NCBI RefSeq assembly: GCF_009296265.1
Contig: NZ_WBJS01000002.1
Coordinates: 62,001-126,000 of the forward strand
Source: Thioclava sp. JE_KL1
Lineage (GTDB): Bacteria > Pseudomonadota > Alphaproteobacteria > Rhodobacterales > Rhodobacteraceae
Reading direction: 5' to 3'
DNA length: 64,000 bases
Positions 36,107 through 45,080 of the stretch are shown here, one piece after another. The notes under the pieces are model-generated. The model had not been told where the DNA came from. It saw nothing but the letters and a program-made list of their open reading frames with translations, and ran no database searches. The translations under genes and the position numbers were made by a program. The first letter of the stretch is position 1; the number at the start of each line of letters is the position of its first letter.

Positions 36107-36690
36107 CCCAGGTGTCGATCCGGCACGGGCTCGCGCGCGAGCATCGCACGGCGGCGGCAGGGCTCTACTGGCAGGCGTTCGGCGGCAAGCTCGGGCGGGT
36201 GATGGGGCCAGAGCCGCGCGCCCTGGGCTTCATCGCCGACGTGATCGACCCCAGTCACGCGCTCTCGGCGCTCGATGGCAACGGCGCGCTGGTCGGGGTG
36301 GTCGGGTTTCGCACCCATCGCGGCTCTTTCGTCGGTGGAAGCTGGTCCGATCTGCGCAGCCATTACGGGCGCAGCGGCGGCCTTTGGCGCGGCGCCTGCC
36401 TGCATCTTCTGGCGCATGACCTGCCCGCGGGCGGGATGATGGTCGACGGGATCGCGGTGCGGCCCGAGCTGCGCGGGGCGGGCATCGGGCGCGCGCTGAT
36501 CGAGGCGCTGTCCCATGAGGCGCGCAGGCGCGGCTATCAAGCGCTCTGCCTCGACGTGATCGACGAGAACCTGCGCGCACGCGCCCTGTATCAGAGGCTG
36601 GGCTTCGAGGTCACCGGGCGGCGCACGTCACGGCTGACGCGGCTCGTCTTCGATTTCCGTTCGGTGCAACTGATGCGCCGCGCACTCTGA
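36103..36690 (+). CDS. GNAT-family N-acetyltransferase
   Basis: The 195-residue protein carries the acetyl-CoA site VRPELRGAGIGRALIEAL near residue 118-135 and the C-terminal ENLRARALYQRLGFEV segment typical of GNAT enzymes. GTG 36103 overlaps the mobA stop and has GGAG upstream. The substrate is unknown; coupling to mobA does not by itself point to a cofactor role. Confidence 0.85.
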   Translation: MTQVSIRHGLAREHRTAAAGLYWQAFGGKLGRVMGPEPRALGFIADVIDPSHALSALDGNGALVGVVGFRTHRGSFVGGSWSDLRSHYGRSGGLWRGACLHLLAHDLPAGGMMVDGIAVRPELRGAGIGRALIEALSHEARRRGYQALCLDVIDENLRARALYQRLGFEVTGRRTSRLTRLVFDFRSVQLMRRAL

Positions 36691-36712
36691 AGGCTCTGCC
36701 TCCGCCACGCCC

Positions 36713-36773
36713 ATTCGTATTGGCAAAAATATCCCGGGGGTGAGGGCGAAGCCCGAGGGGGCTGGCCCCCTTA
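36713..36773. repeat. AAATATCCCGGGGG intergenic element, copy 1
   Basis: The element reads ATTCGTATTGGC, then AAAAATATCCCGGGGG, then GC hairpins (GGGC/GCCC and GGGGGC/GCCCCC). It fills the gap between the convergent GNAT and 348-residue genes. The second copy, with the same AAATATCCCGGGGG core and a GGGGGC...GCCCCC hairpin, is at 45952-45993, also between convergent genes. Confidence 0.65.
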
Positions 36774-37817
36774 GTCGAAACTTCCGGTGACGCGCCCCAG
36801 CAGCATGAAGGCGCGCGCGGTGCGGGTTTCGGCCATCTCGGCGATGTCCTGATCCGACGCGTTCTTTTCGAACTCCGCGAAGGTGCGGTCGAACTGGCGC
36901 AGGAAATGATGCGCCACGTCGCGGAAGATCGTGTCGCCGCGCATCCGGCCCGCGCTGAGCGCGAGCGACGAGCGGTCGCGGATGCCGCCCAGGCTGGTGA
37001 TCTCGCGACCGCGCTCGCCTTGTGCGAAGCGGCGCCACAGCTCGGGCCGGGCGCGGTCGGGCTTGAGGTCGTCCATGTAGATGCCGTCCTGTGCGAGCAG
37101 GTTCAGCACATCCTGCGCCGAGCGCAGCAGCTTCGCCGTCGAACGGTCTTCGAGCGCACGGCGCAGCGCGCGGAAGCCTTCGGTATCGTCGGGCGAATCC
37201 GGGAAGTTCATGGCGCGGACGAAATCCGCGACCGAAAGCGGCGCGCGCAGCTCTTCAGCCGGGGTGCCGAGCGCCAGCATCGGTTCGCTGTCATCAGGCC
37301 GTGGCGGGGGCGGGGCCACCAGCGCCGCCTTGCGATCGGCCGAGGGCTGGCTCGCCTGCACGTCGCGGCGCGAGGCGAAGGTCGCGATGGTGGTTTCGGC
37401 CTGTCGGGCGACGGCGGCGATCTCGTCGAGCTTCTTCTCGACATTCTGATCGGTGCGCAGTGCCTGTTGGTTCAGCCAGGCCGTGCGCATCGCCTCGATC
37501 GATTGCTTGAGAGCGGCGGTCTCGGCGCGCATCTCGCGGGTGGCACGGGCGGTGACGGCGGCGACCCAGATCATCACGATCGGCACGGCCATCCCGACGA
37601 CGAGGCTGACAGTGGCGAACAGCGATGCGGCGCGCGCGAACCCTGGGGCGAAGAACCAGAAGGCCACGACCATGAAGACCCACAGGAGGCTCAGCCCCAG
37701 CGCGATCCATTCCGGCGCGCCGGGGTATCGCGTCTTGAGGCGTGGACGACCGGCAGGCGATTGCGGTCCGCCGGGCATGGCGAACCGGTCCTTGTCCTGC
37801 TCTGCGGGTCCTTCCAT
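36771..37817 (-). CDS. Conserved two-helix membrane protein, function unknown
   Basis: The 348-residue protein has a hydrophilic N-terminus, two membrane helices (about residues 37-57 and 63-87), a helical, probably coiled region (about 90-145), a Pro-rich linker (residues ~160-175) and a C-terminal helical domain. No catalytic motif is visible. It stands alone between greA and the repeat element. The pattern suggests a Rhodobacterales-specific membrane protein, but I can give no role. Confidence 0.72.
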   Translation of the reverse strand: MEGPAEQDKDRFAMPGGPQSPAGRPRLKTRYPGAPEWIALGLSLLWVFMVVAFWFFAPGFARAASLFATVSLVVGMAVPIVMIWVAAVTARATREMRAETAALKQSIEAMRTAWLNQQALRTDQNVEKKLDEIAAVARQAETTIATFASRRDVQASQPSADRKAALVAPPPPRPDDSEPMLALGTPAEELRAPLSVADFVRAMNFPDSPDDTEGFRALRRALEDRSTAKLLRSAQDVLNLLAQDGIYMDDLKPDRARPELWRRFAQGERGREITSLGGIRDRSSLALSAGRMRGDTIFRDVAHHFLRQFDRTFAEFEKNASDQDIAEMAETRTARAFMLLGRVTGSFD

Positions 37818-37874
37818 TCAGGCTCTCCGTCAGTGGCGCGCGGTCTAATGCTCACCGCGCAGGGGACGACCGCG

Positions 37875-38345
37875 TCAGGCGAAAACGATCTTGAGGATTT
37901 CGTAGGCCTTGTCGCCGCCCGGGGTGCGAACCTCGACCGAGTCGCCCTCGTCCTTGCCGATCAGCGCACGCGCCAGCGGCGATTTCATGTTGAGCTTGCC
38001 CTTCTCCAGATCGGCCTCGGGCTCGCCAACGATCTGGTAGGTCTTCTCTTCGTCGGTGTCCTCGTCGACGATGGTGACGGTCGCGCCGAATTTCACAGCG
38101 CCCGTCATCTTCGACGGGTCAATCACCTCGGCCCGGCCCAGAAGCCCTTCGAGCTCCTTGATCCGGCCTTCGATAAAGCCCTGCTTCTCGCGTGCCGAAT
38201 GGTATTCGGCATTCTCCGAGAGGTCGCCCAATTCCCGCGCTTCCGCGATCGCTGCAATGATCGCGGGCCGCTCTTCGGACTTGAGCTTTTTCAATTCTGT
38301 ATTGAGCGCGTCGAAACCCGCGCGCGTCATCGGTTGTTTGTCCAT
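37875..38345 (-). CDS. greA: Transcription elongation factor GreA
   Basis: GreA rescues backtracked RNA polymerase by stimulating cleavage of the nascent transcript. The 156-residue protein has the N-terminal coiled coil with the acidic tip ([20 protein letters not shown], residues ~36-55) and a C-terminal FKBP-like domain ([23 protein letters not shown]). The start [11 protein letters not shown] is the usual opening. Confidence 0.96.
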   Translation of the reverse strand: MDKQPMTRAGFDALNTELKKLKSEERPAIIAAIAEARELGDLSENAEYHSAREKQGFIEGRIKELEGLLGRAEVIDPSKMTGAVKFGATVTIVDEDTDEEKTYQIVGEPEADLEKGKLNMKSPLARALIGKDEGDSVEVRTPGGDKAYEILKIVFA

Positions 38346-38486
38346 GGAAGGCTCCCGAATTCGGAACTGTCCCCAATTCAGGGCATCTAAATCTTCTCTG
38401 ACCCCCGGAAGTCAAGTGGACAGCGCGATTTTCGCGGCGAATTGCCGATCTCCTCAGTCTGGGAAGGGATTGTAATTTGGCGCAAG

Positions 38487-38532
38487 ATTGTTGCGCGGCA
38501 TCGCAGCGTAACAATTGCCTCGTTACGCGAGG
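38487..38532 (+). promoter_or_regulatory. Overlapping dyads upstream of the ETF-QO gene
   Basis: Hairpin 1 pairs ATTGTTGCGC (38487-38496) with GCGTAACAAT (38506-38515). Hairpin 2 pairs CCTCG (38518-38522) with CGAGG (38528-38532). A third dyad, CGTAAC (38507-38512) with GTTACG (38522-38527), uses one arm of each and excludes both. It may be a 21-bp protein operator or a switching leader. Confidence 0.45.
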
Positions 38533-38582
38533 TAGGCTAGGCAGGACGCCAGCTAGGACGACCAGCAAGGGGTTCGACAGAC

Positions 38583-40229
38583 ATGACCGATGTGACGCGC
38601 GAGTCGATGGAATATGATGTGGTGATCGTGGGCGCGGGGCCTGCGGGGCTTTCGGCGGCGATCCGTCTCAAACAGATCGACCCGGAGCTCGAGGTCGTCG
38701 TGCTCGAGAAGGGCTCGGAAGTGGGCGCGCATATCCTGTCGGGCGCGGTGCTCGACACCAGCGGGTTGGATCAGCTGATCCCCGACTGGAAGGACAAGGG
38801 CGCGCCGATCACCGTGCCGGTCAAGAAGGACAATTTCTACATGCTGGGCGAGGCCGGGGCGATGCGCATCCCGAACTGGCCGATGCCGCCGCTGATGTCG
38901 AACCACGGCAAATACATCGTCTCGATGGGCAATGTCTGCCGCTGGATGGCCGAGCAGGCCGAAGGTCTTGGCGTCGAGATTTTCCCCGGCATGGCCGCGT
39001 CGGAAATCGTTTGGGACGGCGATCGGGCGGCCGGTGTCGTCGCGGGCGAATTCGGCAAGAACCCCGATGGCACGGAAGGCCCGGGCTACGAGCCGGGTAT
39101 GGAGCTGCGCGGCAAATACGTGATGATCGCCGAAGGCGTGCGCGGCTCGCTCGCCAAGGTGATGATGGAGAAGCACAACCTCTCCGACGGTCACTGCCCG
39201 CAGAAATTCGGCCTCGGTATGAAGGAAATTTGGGAGATCGACCCGGAGAAGCACCGCGAAGGTACCGTGACCCATACTATGGGCTGGCCGCTGAACGGCA
39301 ATGCGGGCGGCGGATCGTTCATCTACCACCTCGAGAACAATCAGGTCTATGTCGGCTTCGTGGTGCACCTGAACTACGAGAACCCGCATCTGTATCCCTA
39401 CATGGAATTCCAGCGCTTCAAGCATCACCCGATGGTCGCGGAGCTTCTGGAGGGCGGCAAGCGCGTGGCTTACGGCGCGCGGGCGATCTCGGAAGGCGGT
39501 TGGCAGTCGATCCCGAAACTGACCGTGCCGGGCGCGGTGCTGCTGGGCTGCTCGGCGGGGCTCGTGAACGTGCCGCGCATCAAGGGCAACCATAACGCGA
39601 TGCTGTCGGGCATCGCGGCGGCGGAAGCTGCGGCAGAGGCGATCAAAGGTGGCCGTTCGGGCGATGAACTGACCGAATATGAGGCCGATCTGCGCTCGGG
39701 TCCGATCGCGAACGACCTCAAGAAGGTCCGCAACGTGAAGCCGATGTGGTCGAAATGGGGGATGGTCCCCTCGCTGATCTTCGGCGGGCTCGACATGTGG
39801 ACCAACGATGTCTTCGGCTTCTCGCTGTTCGGCACGCTCAAGCATGGCAAATCGGATGCGAAAGCGACCGGCGAGGCGAGCAAGTTCAAGCCGATCGACT
39901 ACCCCAAACCCGATGGCAAGCTGAGCTTCGACCGCCTGACCAATGTCAGCTTCTCGAACACCAACCATGAAGAGAGCCAGCCCTGCCACCTGAAGCTGAA
40001 GGATCCGTCGATCCCGATCTCGGTGAACCTGCCGAAATATGACGAACCCGCGCAGCGCTATTGCCCGGCGGGCGTCTACGAGGTGGTCGGCGAGGGCGAC
40101 GACGCGAAGTTCCAGATCAACTTCCAGAACTGCGTCCACTGCAAGACCTGCGACATCAAGGACCCGAGCCAGAACATCAACTGGACCACCCCGCAGGGCG
40201 GCGACGGACCGAACTACCCGAACATGTGA
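38583..40229 (+). CDS. Electron transfer flavoprotein-ubiquinone oxidoreductase
   Basis: ETF-QO passes electrons from reduced ETF (from beta-oxidation and amino-acid dehydrogenases) to ubiquinone at the inner membrane. The 548-residue protein has an N-terminal FAD motif VGAGPAGLSAA near residues 16-26 and the [4Fe-4S] site NCVHCKTCDIKDP near the C-terminus, with a further Cys (PCHLK... YCPAGVYE) completing the cluster ligands. The etfA/B genes are not adjacent. Two overlapping dyads lie in the leader, and a terminator follows. Confidence 0.95.
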   Translation: MTDVTRESMEYDVVIVGAGPAGLSAAIRLKQIDPELEVVVLEKGSEVGAHILSGAVLDTSGLDQLIPDWKDKGAPITVPVKKDNFYMLGEAGAMRIPNWPMPPLMSNHGKYIVSMGNVCRWMAEQAEGLGVEIFPGMAASEIVWDGDRAAGVVAGEFGKNPDGTEGPGYEPGMELRGKYVMIAEGVRGSLAKVMMEKHNLSDGHCPQKFGLGMKEIWEIDPEKHREGTVTHTMGWPLNGNAGGGSFIYHLENNQVYVGFVVHLNYENPHLYPYMEFQRFKHHPMVAELLEGGKRVAYGARAISEGGWQSIPKLTVPGAVLLGCSAGLVNVPRIKGNHNAMLSGIAAAEAAAEAIKGGRSGDELTEYEADLRSGPIANDLKKVRNVKPMWSKWGMVPSLIFGGLDMWTNDVFGFSLFGTLKHGKSDAKATGEASKFKPIDYPKPDGKLSFDRLTNVSFSNTNHEESQPCHLKLKDPSIPISVNLPKYDEPAQRYCPAGVYEVVGEGDDAKFQINFQNCVHCKTCDIKDPSQNINWTTPQGGDGPNYPNM

Positions 40230-40234
40230 TCGCG

Positions 40235-40258
40235 AAAGGGGCCTGCGGGCCCCTTTTT
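40235..40258 (+). terminator. Intrinsic terminator after the ETF-QO gene
   Basis: AAAGGGGCC and GGCCCCTTT pair around a four-base loop, followed by T residues. Confidence 0.9.
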
Positions 40259-40283
40259 GCACCGGACTCTGGGAAGGCCGAAT

Positions 40284-41204
40284 ATGCCGACACAAGCTCC
40301 GACTGGCTCGTTTCCGACCCGGCCGATCGTCGTGGTCTGTCGCCCCTTCGACGAAAACAGCGGGGGGCAGATCGTGCTCCACGCGCTGATCGACCGCTTG
40401 CGGAGCCTTGGCGTCGACGCCTATGCGAGTCAGCCCTGCAAGACCTACCGGTCCCTGCGCCCCGCGTGGCTTGGCGCGTTGAAGCGCTGGAACTATCGCC
40501 GGAAGCTGCCGGAATTTTCCGCGCATGAGAGCATGGATGTGCCGGTGGCCTCCGATGCGGTCCTTGACGATGCGATCATTGTCTATCCGGAGACGGTCAG
40601 GGGTAATCCGCTCGAAGCCGAGCGCGTAGTTCGCTGGCTGCTGAACCGCCCCGGCCTGTTGGGCGGCAATGAGACCCTCGATCCGAGCGAGGAAGTCTTC
40701 TTCTATCAGGAAGCCTTCGCCGAAGGTGTGGCCTCCGTTTCACCCGATCGTCTGCTGCGGGTGCGGTGGCTGCGCGAGGACGTCTATCGGGATGAAAACC
40801 GTTCGCGCTCCGGCAGTTGCCGGATGATCCGGAAGGGAACGGATACGATTTCGCAAATCCCGGAAGGCGACCGCGCCATCCCGCTCGACGGTCTCAGTCA
40901 CCAAGAAATCGCCGAGGTCTTCAATAAGACCGAAGTTTTCTACTGCCACGACCTCTACACGATGTATGCCTATTACGCGGCGCTGGCGGGCTGTGTGCCG
41001 GTGGTCGTCCCGCGTCCCGGCTTGAGTGCGGAAGACTGGCGGGACGGCTTCGAGTTGAAGCACGGGGTCGCTTATGGTGAGGAGGAGATCGACTGGGCGC
41101 GCGAGACACGCGATCAGTTGATTGCCGACATGGCAGCGGCCAAAGAGCAGGAAACCGAGAATGTCTTGCGCTTTCTCGCTATTCTGAAAGAGCGCTTCGG
41201 CTGA
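40284..41204 (+). CDS. Glycosyltransferase-like protein of a small surface-glycan group
   Basis: The 306-residue soluble protein reads like a GT-B-type fold: an N-terminal strand and glycine pair (VVVCRPFDENSGGQIVLHALIDRLRSLG), and a C-terminal half with EVFNKTEVFYCHDLYTMYAYYAALAGCVPVVVPRPG, similar to the donor-site region of glycosyltransferases that place family members by the E/D-x-x-P-x-x-A pattern. I cannot assign a family or donor. It stands 26 bp before a NeuD-like acyltransferase gene. The ATG has GGAAGG upstream. Confidence 0.6.
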   Translation: MPTQAPTGSFPTRPIVVVCRPFDENSGGQIVLHALIDRLRSLGVDAYASQPCKTYRSLRPAWLGALKRWNYRRKLPEFSAHESMDVPVASDAVLDDAIIVYPETVRGNPLEAERVVRWLLNRPGLLGGNETLDPSEEVFFYQEAFAEGVASVSPDRLLRVRWLREDVYRDENRSRSGSCRMIRKGTDTISQIPEGDRAIPLDGLSHQEIAEVFNKTEVFYCHDLYTMYAYYAALAGCVPVVVPRPGLSAEDWRDGFELKHGVAYGEEEIDWARETRDQLIADMAAAKEQETENVLRFLAILKERFG

Positions 41205-41230
41205 TCGCACCCGGCTTCGAGGAGGAATTT

Positions 41231-41887
41231 GTGCCCATGCGAAACATCGTGATCTATGGCTGCGGCGGGTTCGGGCGCGAAGTCCTTCAGGTGATTCATG
41301 CGATCAATGCGGAGGGGCCGACCTGGAACGTGCTCGGCTTTGCGGTTGATCCCGGCATTGTGCACCCGGAGACGGTCCACGAGCTGCCGGTCTCCTCTGA
41401 TCTGTCCCACTTCGGGGACGATCCGCTGCCGGATGTTGTCATTGCGATTGGGTCTCCGGCTGCACGCAAGGGCATTGCGACCCGTTTGGGTGCGCGCGGA
41501 CACGCTTTTCCGGCGCTGGTACATCCTAGGGCGTGGCTCGGTGAGAATGTCCGGCTGAGCGACGGTGTCGTGATTTGCGCAGGCGCCTGCCTGACGACCG
41601 ATATCGAGCTGTCCGATCACGTTCACGTCAATCTCAGCGCGACGGTCGGGCATGATGTGGAAATCGGGGCCTTCTCGACGATCAGCCCGGGGGCGAATAT
41701 CTCGGGCAATGTCCGCTTGGCGGAGGAAGTCGAGATCGGCACCGGGGCGAGCATCATTCAACGCATCCCTGTCGGCCGGGCTTCGGTGATCGGCGCGGGG
41801 GCTGCTGTGGTCCGGGAAATTCCCGAAAACAGTGTCGCGGTGGGAGTCCCCGCGAAGGTTATCCAGACCAAGAGCGATCCCGCCTGA
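41231..41887 (+). CDS. NeuD/PglD-like sugar O- or N-acyltransferase
   Basis: The 218-residue protein has an N-terminal Rossmann-like domain (IVIYGCGGFGREVLQVI) and a C-terminal left-handed beta-helix with hexapeptide repeats (ending GAGAAVVREIPENSVAVGVPAKVI), the layout of NeuD, PglD and VioB. Such enzymes acetylate nucleotide sugars or glycan residues. The GTG at 41231 has GGAGGA at ideal spacing; ATG 41237 is the alternative. It is in line with the glycosyltransferase-like gene and convergent with a DegT-type gene. Confidence 0.88.
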   Translation: MPMRNIVIYGCGGFGREVLQVIHAINAEGPTWNVLGFAVDPGIVHPETVHELPVSSDLSHFGDDPLPDVVIAIGSPAARKGIATRLGARGHAFPALVHPRAWLGENVRLSDGVVICAGACLTTDIELSDHVHVNLSATVGHDVEIGAFSTISPGANISGNVRLAEEVEIGTGASIIQRIPVGRASVIGAGAAVVREIPENSVAVGVPAKVIQTKSDPA

Positions 41888-41889
41888 GT

Positions 41890-42939
41890 TCAGAGCAGGC
41901 GCTCGATTGCCTCCCGCAAATCCCGGTCGCTCAGCAGGGCGACATCGGGATGCGTCGGGATGTTGACGAGATTGCGATACAGCTCCGTCGTCTTCGGCAG
42001 GTCAGCCAGCGGTTTGTAATATTTTCCGAAGGTCAGCTGTTTGCTGTCCAAGATCGTTTCCAAAGGAATTTCCATCTCTGCAAGATAACCCCAGCTCATG
42101 GCGGGCGCGCCGATGTTGAATGGCGTCAAAGGGCGCAGGTCAAGCTCGCGCGCGATGTCATGGACGCGCTCGGCCTGCTCGAAATACTCTTTCTCCCAAG
42201 TGTCGACCCGCTCGAGGCGATCGATGAGGAAGGCGCAGGAAATGTCGGAAATCTTGCCATTGTTCACCCAGCAAGACGGCTCTGCCGGAACCGCGCCGTA
42301 ATTGATCAGGCTGTAGAACTCTTCGGATAGCTCCGCGGGCGTAATCGCAAGACCGCCTTCGCCCATGCCATAAGGCTTGGTGTGGTGCAGGCTGAGCGCC
42401 TGCCACGGCCAATCGGGCATATCGCGGCTGATCCCCGCCGCGTTATCCAGAAGCAGGAATTTCCCGGTGGCCTTGGCGTATTCGATATAGGCGGAGAAGT
42501 CCCGATGAAGGCCGAACGGATTCACGACGACGAGCCCGTCGAAACTGTCTTGGGGAAGCGCCTTCAACTGATCCAGGTCGAGAAGCCCCTGATCGTCACA
42601 ATCAACGAAGCGCATATCGGCGAAGTGGCCGCGTCCCAGGTTCTGAAAGCTGAACGCGGAGCCGACCCATCGCAGCGCGCGCCCCTCGCGCAGCGCCAGA
42701 AGCTTGGCGATTGCTTCCAGCGCAATTCCGGCGTTCGCGCAAGGCGTGACGGCTGTCTCCGACCCCAAGCTGAAATGCGCAGCGAATGACACTGCAAGCT
42801 GTCGGTAAAGGGGGCCGCGGTTCGCCCAGCTGTTTTCGCCACTGCAGAGATCGAGCAAAGCCGAAACACGAGTCATGTCGGGTGACTTGGCATTGATGAA
42901 CTTGACTGGGCTATCGGTCACGAGGCGATCGCTTTTCAA
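41890..42939 (-). CDS. DegT/DnrJ/EryC1-like PLP protein with an altered active-site residue
   Basis: The 349-residue protein follows the sugar aminotransferase fold: the Schiff-base lysine in SLHHTKPYGMGEGG (K188) and phosphate-binding S183 are present. The Asp that contacts the PLP pyridine nitrogen, normally in an E-D-A-A motif, aligns with N166 in LLDNAAG. It may be an aminotransferase of modified chemistry. It most likely acts on the same sugar as the neighbouring NeuD-like enzyme. The start is uncertain: TTG 42939 gives the full frame but has no clear ribosome-binding site; GTG 42921 is an alternative. Confidence 0.78.
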   Translation of the reverse strand: MKSDRLVTDSPVKFINAKSPDMTRVSALLDLCSGENSWANRGPLYRQLAVSFAAHFSLGSETAVTPCANAGIALEAIAKLLALREGRALRWVGSAFSFQNLGRGHFADMRFVDCDDQGLLDLDQLKALPQDSFDGLVVVNPFGLHRDFSAYIEYAKATGKFLLLDNAAGISRDMPDWPWQALSLHHTKPYGMGEGGLAITPAELSEEFYSLINYGAVPAEPSCWVNNGKISDISCAFLIDRLERVDTWEKEYFEQAERVHDIARELDLRPLTPFNIGAPAMSWGYLAEMEIPLETILDSKQLTFGKYYKPLADLPKTTELYRNLVNIPTHPDVALLSDRDLREAIERLL

Positions 42940-43205
42940 CGTAGGGGTAATTATTCATGAAATTCGTTAAACCTAAAGTCGCCGGGTCTGCAAATGGTAG
43001 ATGCGCATAGCCTCCGGACCTTTCGTGGTTTCCTCATGTCCCTCGAAGGTGCCATTGACTATCCGCGCGCGGCCGATTTCCGTCAATTCCCTCATCACAA
43101 CGCCGTGTCTGCGCAGGCGGCTTCCCGCGTGCGGTGGTTCGGCTCATTGTAATGCCCGCAGCGCGCCGTTACGCTCGATTTCAACCCGAATGAGAGGACC
43201 GTTTC

Positions 43206-45080
43206 GTGTCGAGTTTGAAGACCCCGCTGCGCCTTGCGCTCTTCGCCCTCTTGATGGGCTCCACCGCGCCGATGCCGCTGCTGGCACAGGATACGCCCAA
43301 GGCGGGCAGCGCCGAAGATGCAGCGCAGGCTGCCGATGACGCCGAGGCCAAAGGCGATGCTGGCGACACCGCGAATGACCCGAGCCCGGCAGAGGCGGGG
43401 GCTTATCTCGCCGCGCGCATCGCGTCGCAGCAATTCGATTTCGCCGAGGCCGCGCATTACTACCGTCAGCTGATGGCCAGTGGCGATACCAGCGGCGCGA
43501 CCGCGGAAGCGACGCTCGTCTCCGAGATCGCGATTGCCGATTTCGACCGCGCCACGCCGCTTGCGCAGCAGATGGTGGAGGCTGGAACCGGCAGCCAGAT
43601 CGCGGCGCTCACGGCGCTGGCGGCCGCTGCACATGACAAGAACTGGAGCGGGGCGCTCGCGCTTCTCGACAGCGGTGCCGATCCCGGGCCGCTCGTGGGC
43701 GGTCTGACCAAGGCTTGGGCGTTGGCGGGCGACGGCAAGATGTCCGACGCCTCCGCGGCCTTCGACGAAGTCGGTAAGCAGCAGGGCCTCGCGGCTTTCG
43801 CGGGATTCCACAAGGCGCTCGCGCTGGCGCTGGTCGGCGATTACGAAGGCGCCGATGCGATCCTGAGCGGTGAGCACGGCGAGAAGATCACCTCGACCCG
43901 CCGCGGTGTGCTGGCCCATGTCGAAGTGCTCTCGCAGCTCGAGAAGAACAAAGAGGCGCTGAAACTGATCGAGGATCGCTTCGGCAAGGATCTCGACCCG
44001 CAGCTGAAGGACATTCGCACCAAGCTGGAGGCGGGCGACACGCTGCCCTTCGACGTCGTGCGCAACGCGTCCGACGGCGTGGCGGAGGTCTATTATTCGG
44101 TCGCGCAGGCGCTGATCGGGGATGCGCCCGACACGTTCACGCTGGTGCATTCGCGGCTGGCGAACATGATCCGGCCCGATATGGATGATGCGACGCTGCT
44201 GACCGCGTCGATGCTCGACCAGCAGGGCCAATACGATCTTGCTATCGAAGCCTATGCCGACATCAAACCCGACAGCCCGATCTATCACGCCGCCGAAATC
44301 GGGCGCGCGGAATCGATGGTGCGCGCGGGGCGCAACGATGCGGCGATCGAAGTGCTCGAGAACCTGTCGCGCAGCCGTCCCAAGCTCGTGGGCGTCTGGA
44401 CCACTCTGGGCGACACGCTGCGCCGCGAGAGCCGCTTCGCCGAGGCCGCGAAAGCTTATGACAAGGCGATCGACCTGCTCGGCCAGCCCGAGCCGAAGGA
44501 TTGGTTCGTCTGGTATTCGCGCGCCATCGCGCAGGAACGCTCGGGCAATTGGGACGAGGCCGAGAAGGGCTTCCGCGAGGCGCTGCGTCTCTCGCCCGAT
44601 CAGCCCTCGGTGCTGAACTATCTGGGCTATTCCTACGTGGACAAGGGCGAGAATCTCGACGAGGCGCTCGACATGATCCGCAAGGCCGCCGCCGAGCGTC
44701 CCGACGCGGGCTTCATCATCGACAGCCTCGGCTGGGCACTGTTCAAGCTTGGCCATTATCAGGAGGCTGCGGAGAAGATGGAGCGCGCCGTGGAGCTCGA
44801 GCCGCGCGACCCGCTGCTCAACGACCACTTGGGCGATGTGCTCTGGGCCGTGGGCCGTCAGCGCGAGGCGAAATTCCAGTGGCGCCGCGCGTTGTCCTTC
44901 GCGACCGACGATGCGGAGACCACCGAGGAACTCGATCCCGACGCGATCCGCCGCAAGATCGAGGTGGGTCTGGATCAACTGCGCAAGGAGCAGGGTCTAC
45001 CGCCGCTCGAGGATAAGGGCCCGAGCAAAGACACTGCTCAGGCTGCCCCGGAAACTCCCGCGAGCGATGCGAATAATTGA
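43206..45080 (+). CDS. Exported tetratricopeptide-repeat protein
   Basis: The 624-residue protein has a signal peptide (cleavage after PLLAQ, about residue 28), an Ala-rich region, and TPR-type helical pairs through the chain, clearest at about residues 340-560 (WTTLGDTLRRESRFAEAAKAYDKAI, LNYLGYSYVDKGENLDEAL, LLNDHLGDVLWAVGRQREAK). TPR proteins scaffold envelope complexes. The GTG start has GAGAGGA upstream. It overlaps ispE by 14 bp; this pairing with ispE probably reflects a transcript rather than isoprenoid function. Confidence 0.88.
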   Translation: MSSLKTPLRLALFALLMGSTAPMPLLAQDTPKAGSAEDAAQAADDAEAKGDAGDTANDPSPAEAGAYLAARIASQQFDFAEAAHYYRQLMASGDTSGATAEATLVSEIAIADFDRATPLAQQMVEAGTGSQIAALTALAAAAHDKNWSGALALLDSGADPGPLVGGLTKAWALAGDGKMSDASAAFDEVGKQQGLAAFAGFHKALALALVGDYEGADAILSGEHGEKITSTRRGVLAHVEVLSQLEKNKEALKLIEDRFGKDLDPQLKDIRTKLEAGDTLPFDVVRNASDGVAEVYYSVAQALIGDAPDTFTLVHSRLANMIRPDMDDATLLTASMLDQQGQYDLAIEAYADIKPDSPIYHAAEIGRAESMVRAGRNDAAIEVLENLSRSRPKLVGVWTTLGDTLRRESRFAEAAKAYDKAIDLLGQPEPKDWFVWYSRAIAQERSGNWDEAEKGFREALRLSPDQPSVLNYLGYSYVDKGENLDEALDMIRKAAAERPDAGFIIDSLGWALFKLGHYQEAAEKMERAVELEPRDPLLNDHLGDVLWAVGRQREAKFQWRRALSFATDDAETTEELDPDAIRRKIEVGLDQLRKEQGLPPLEDKGPSKDTAQAAPETPASDANN

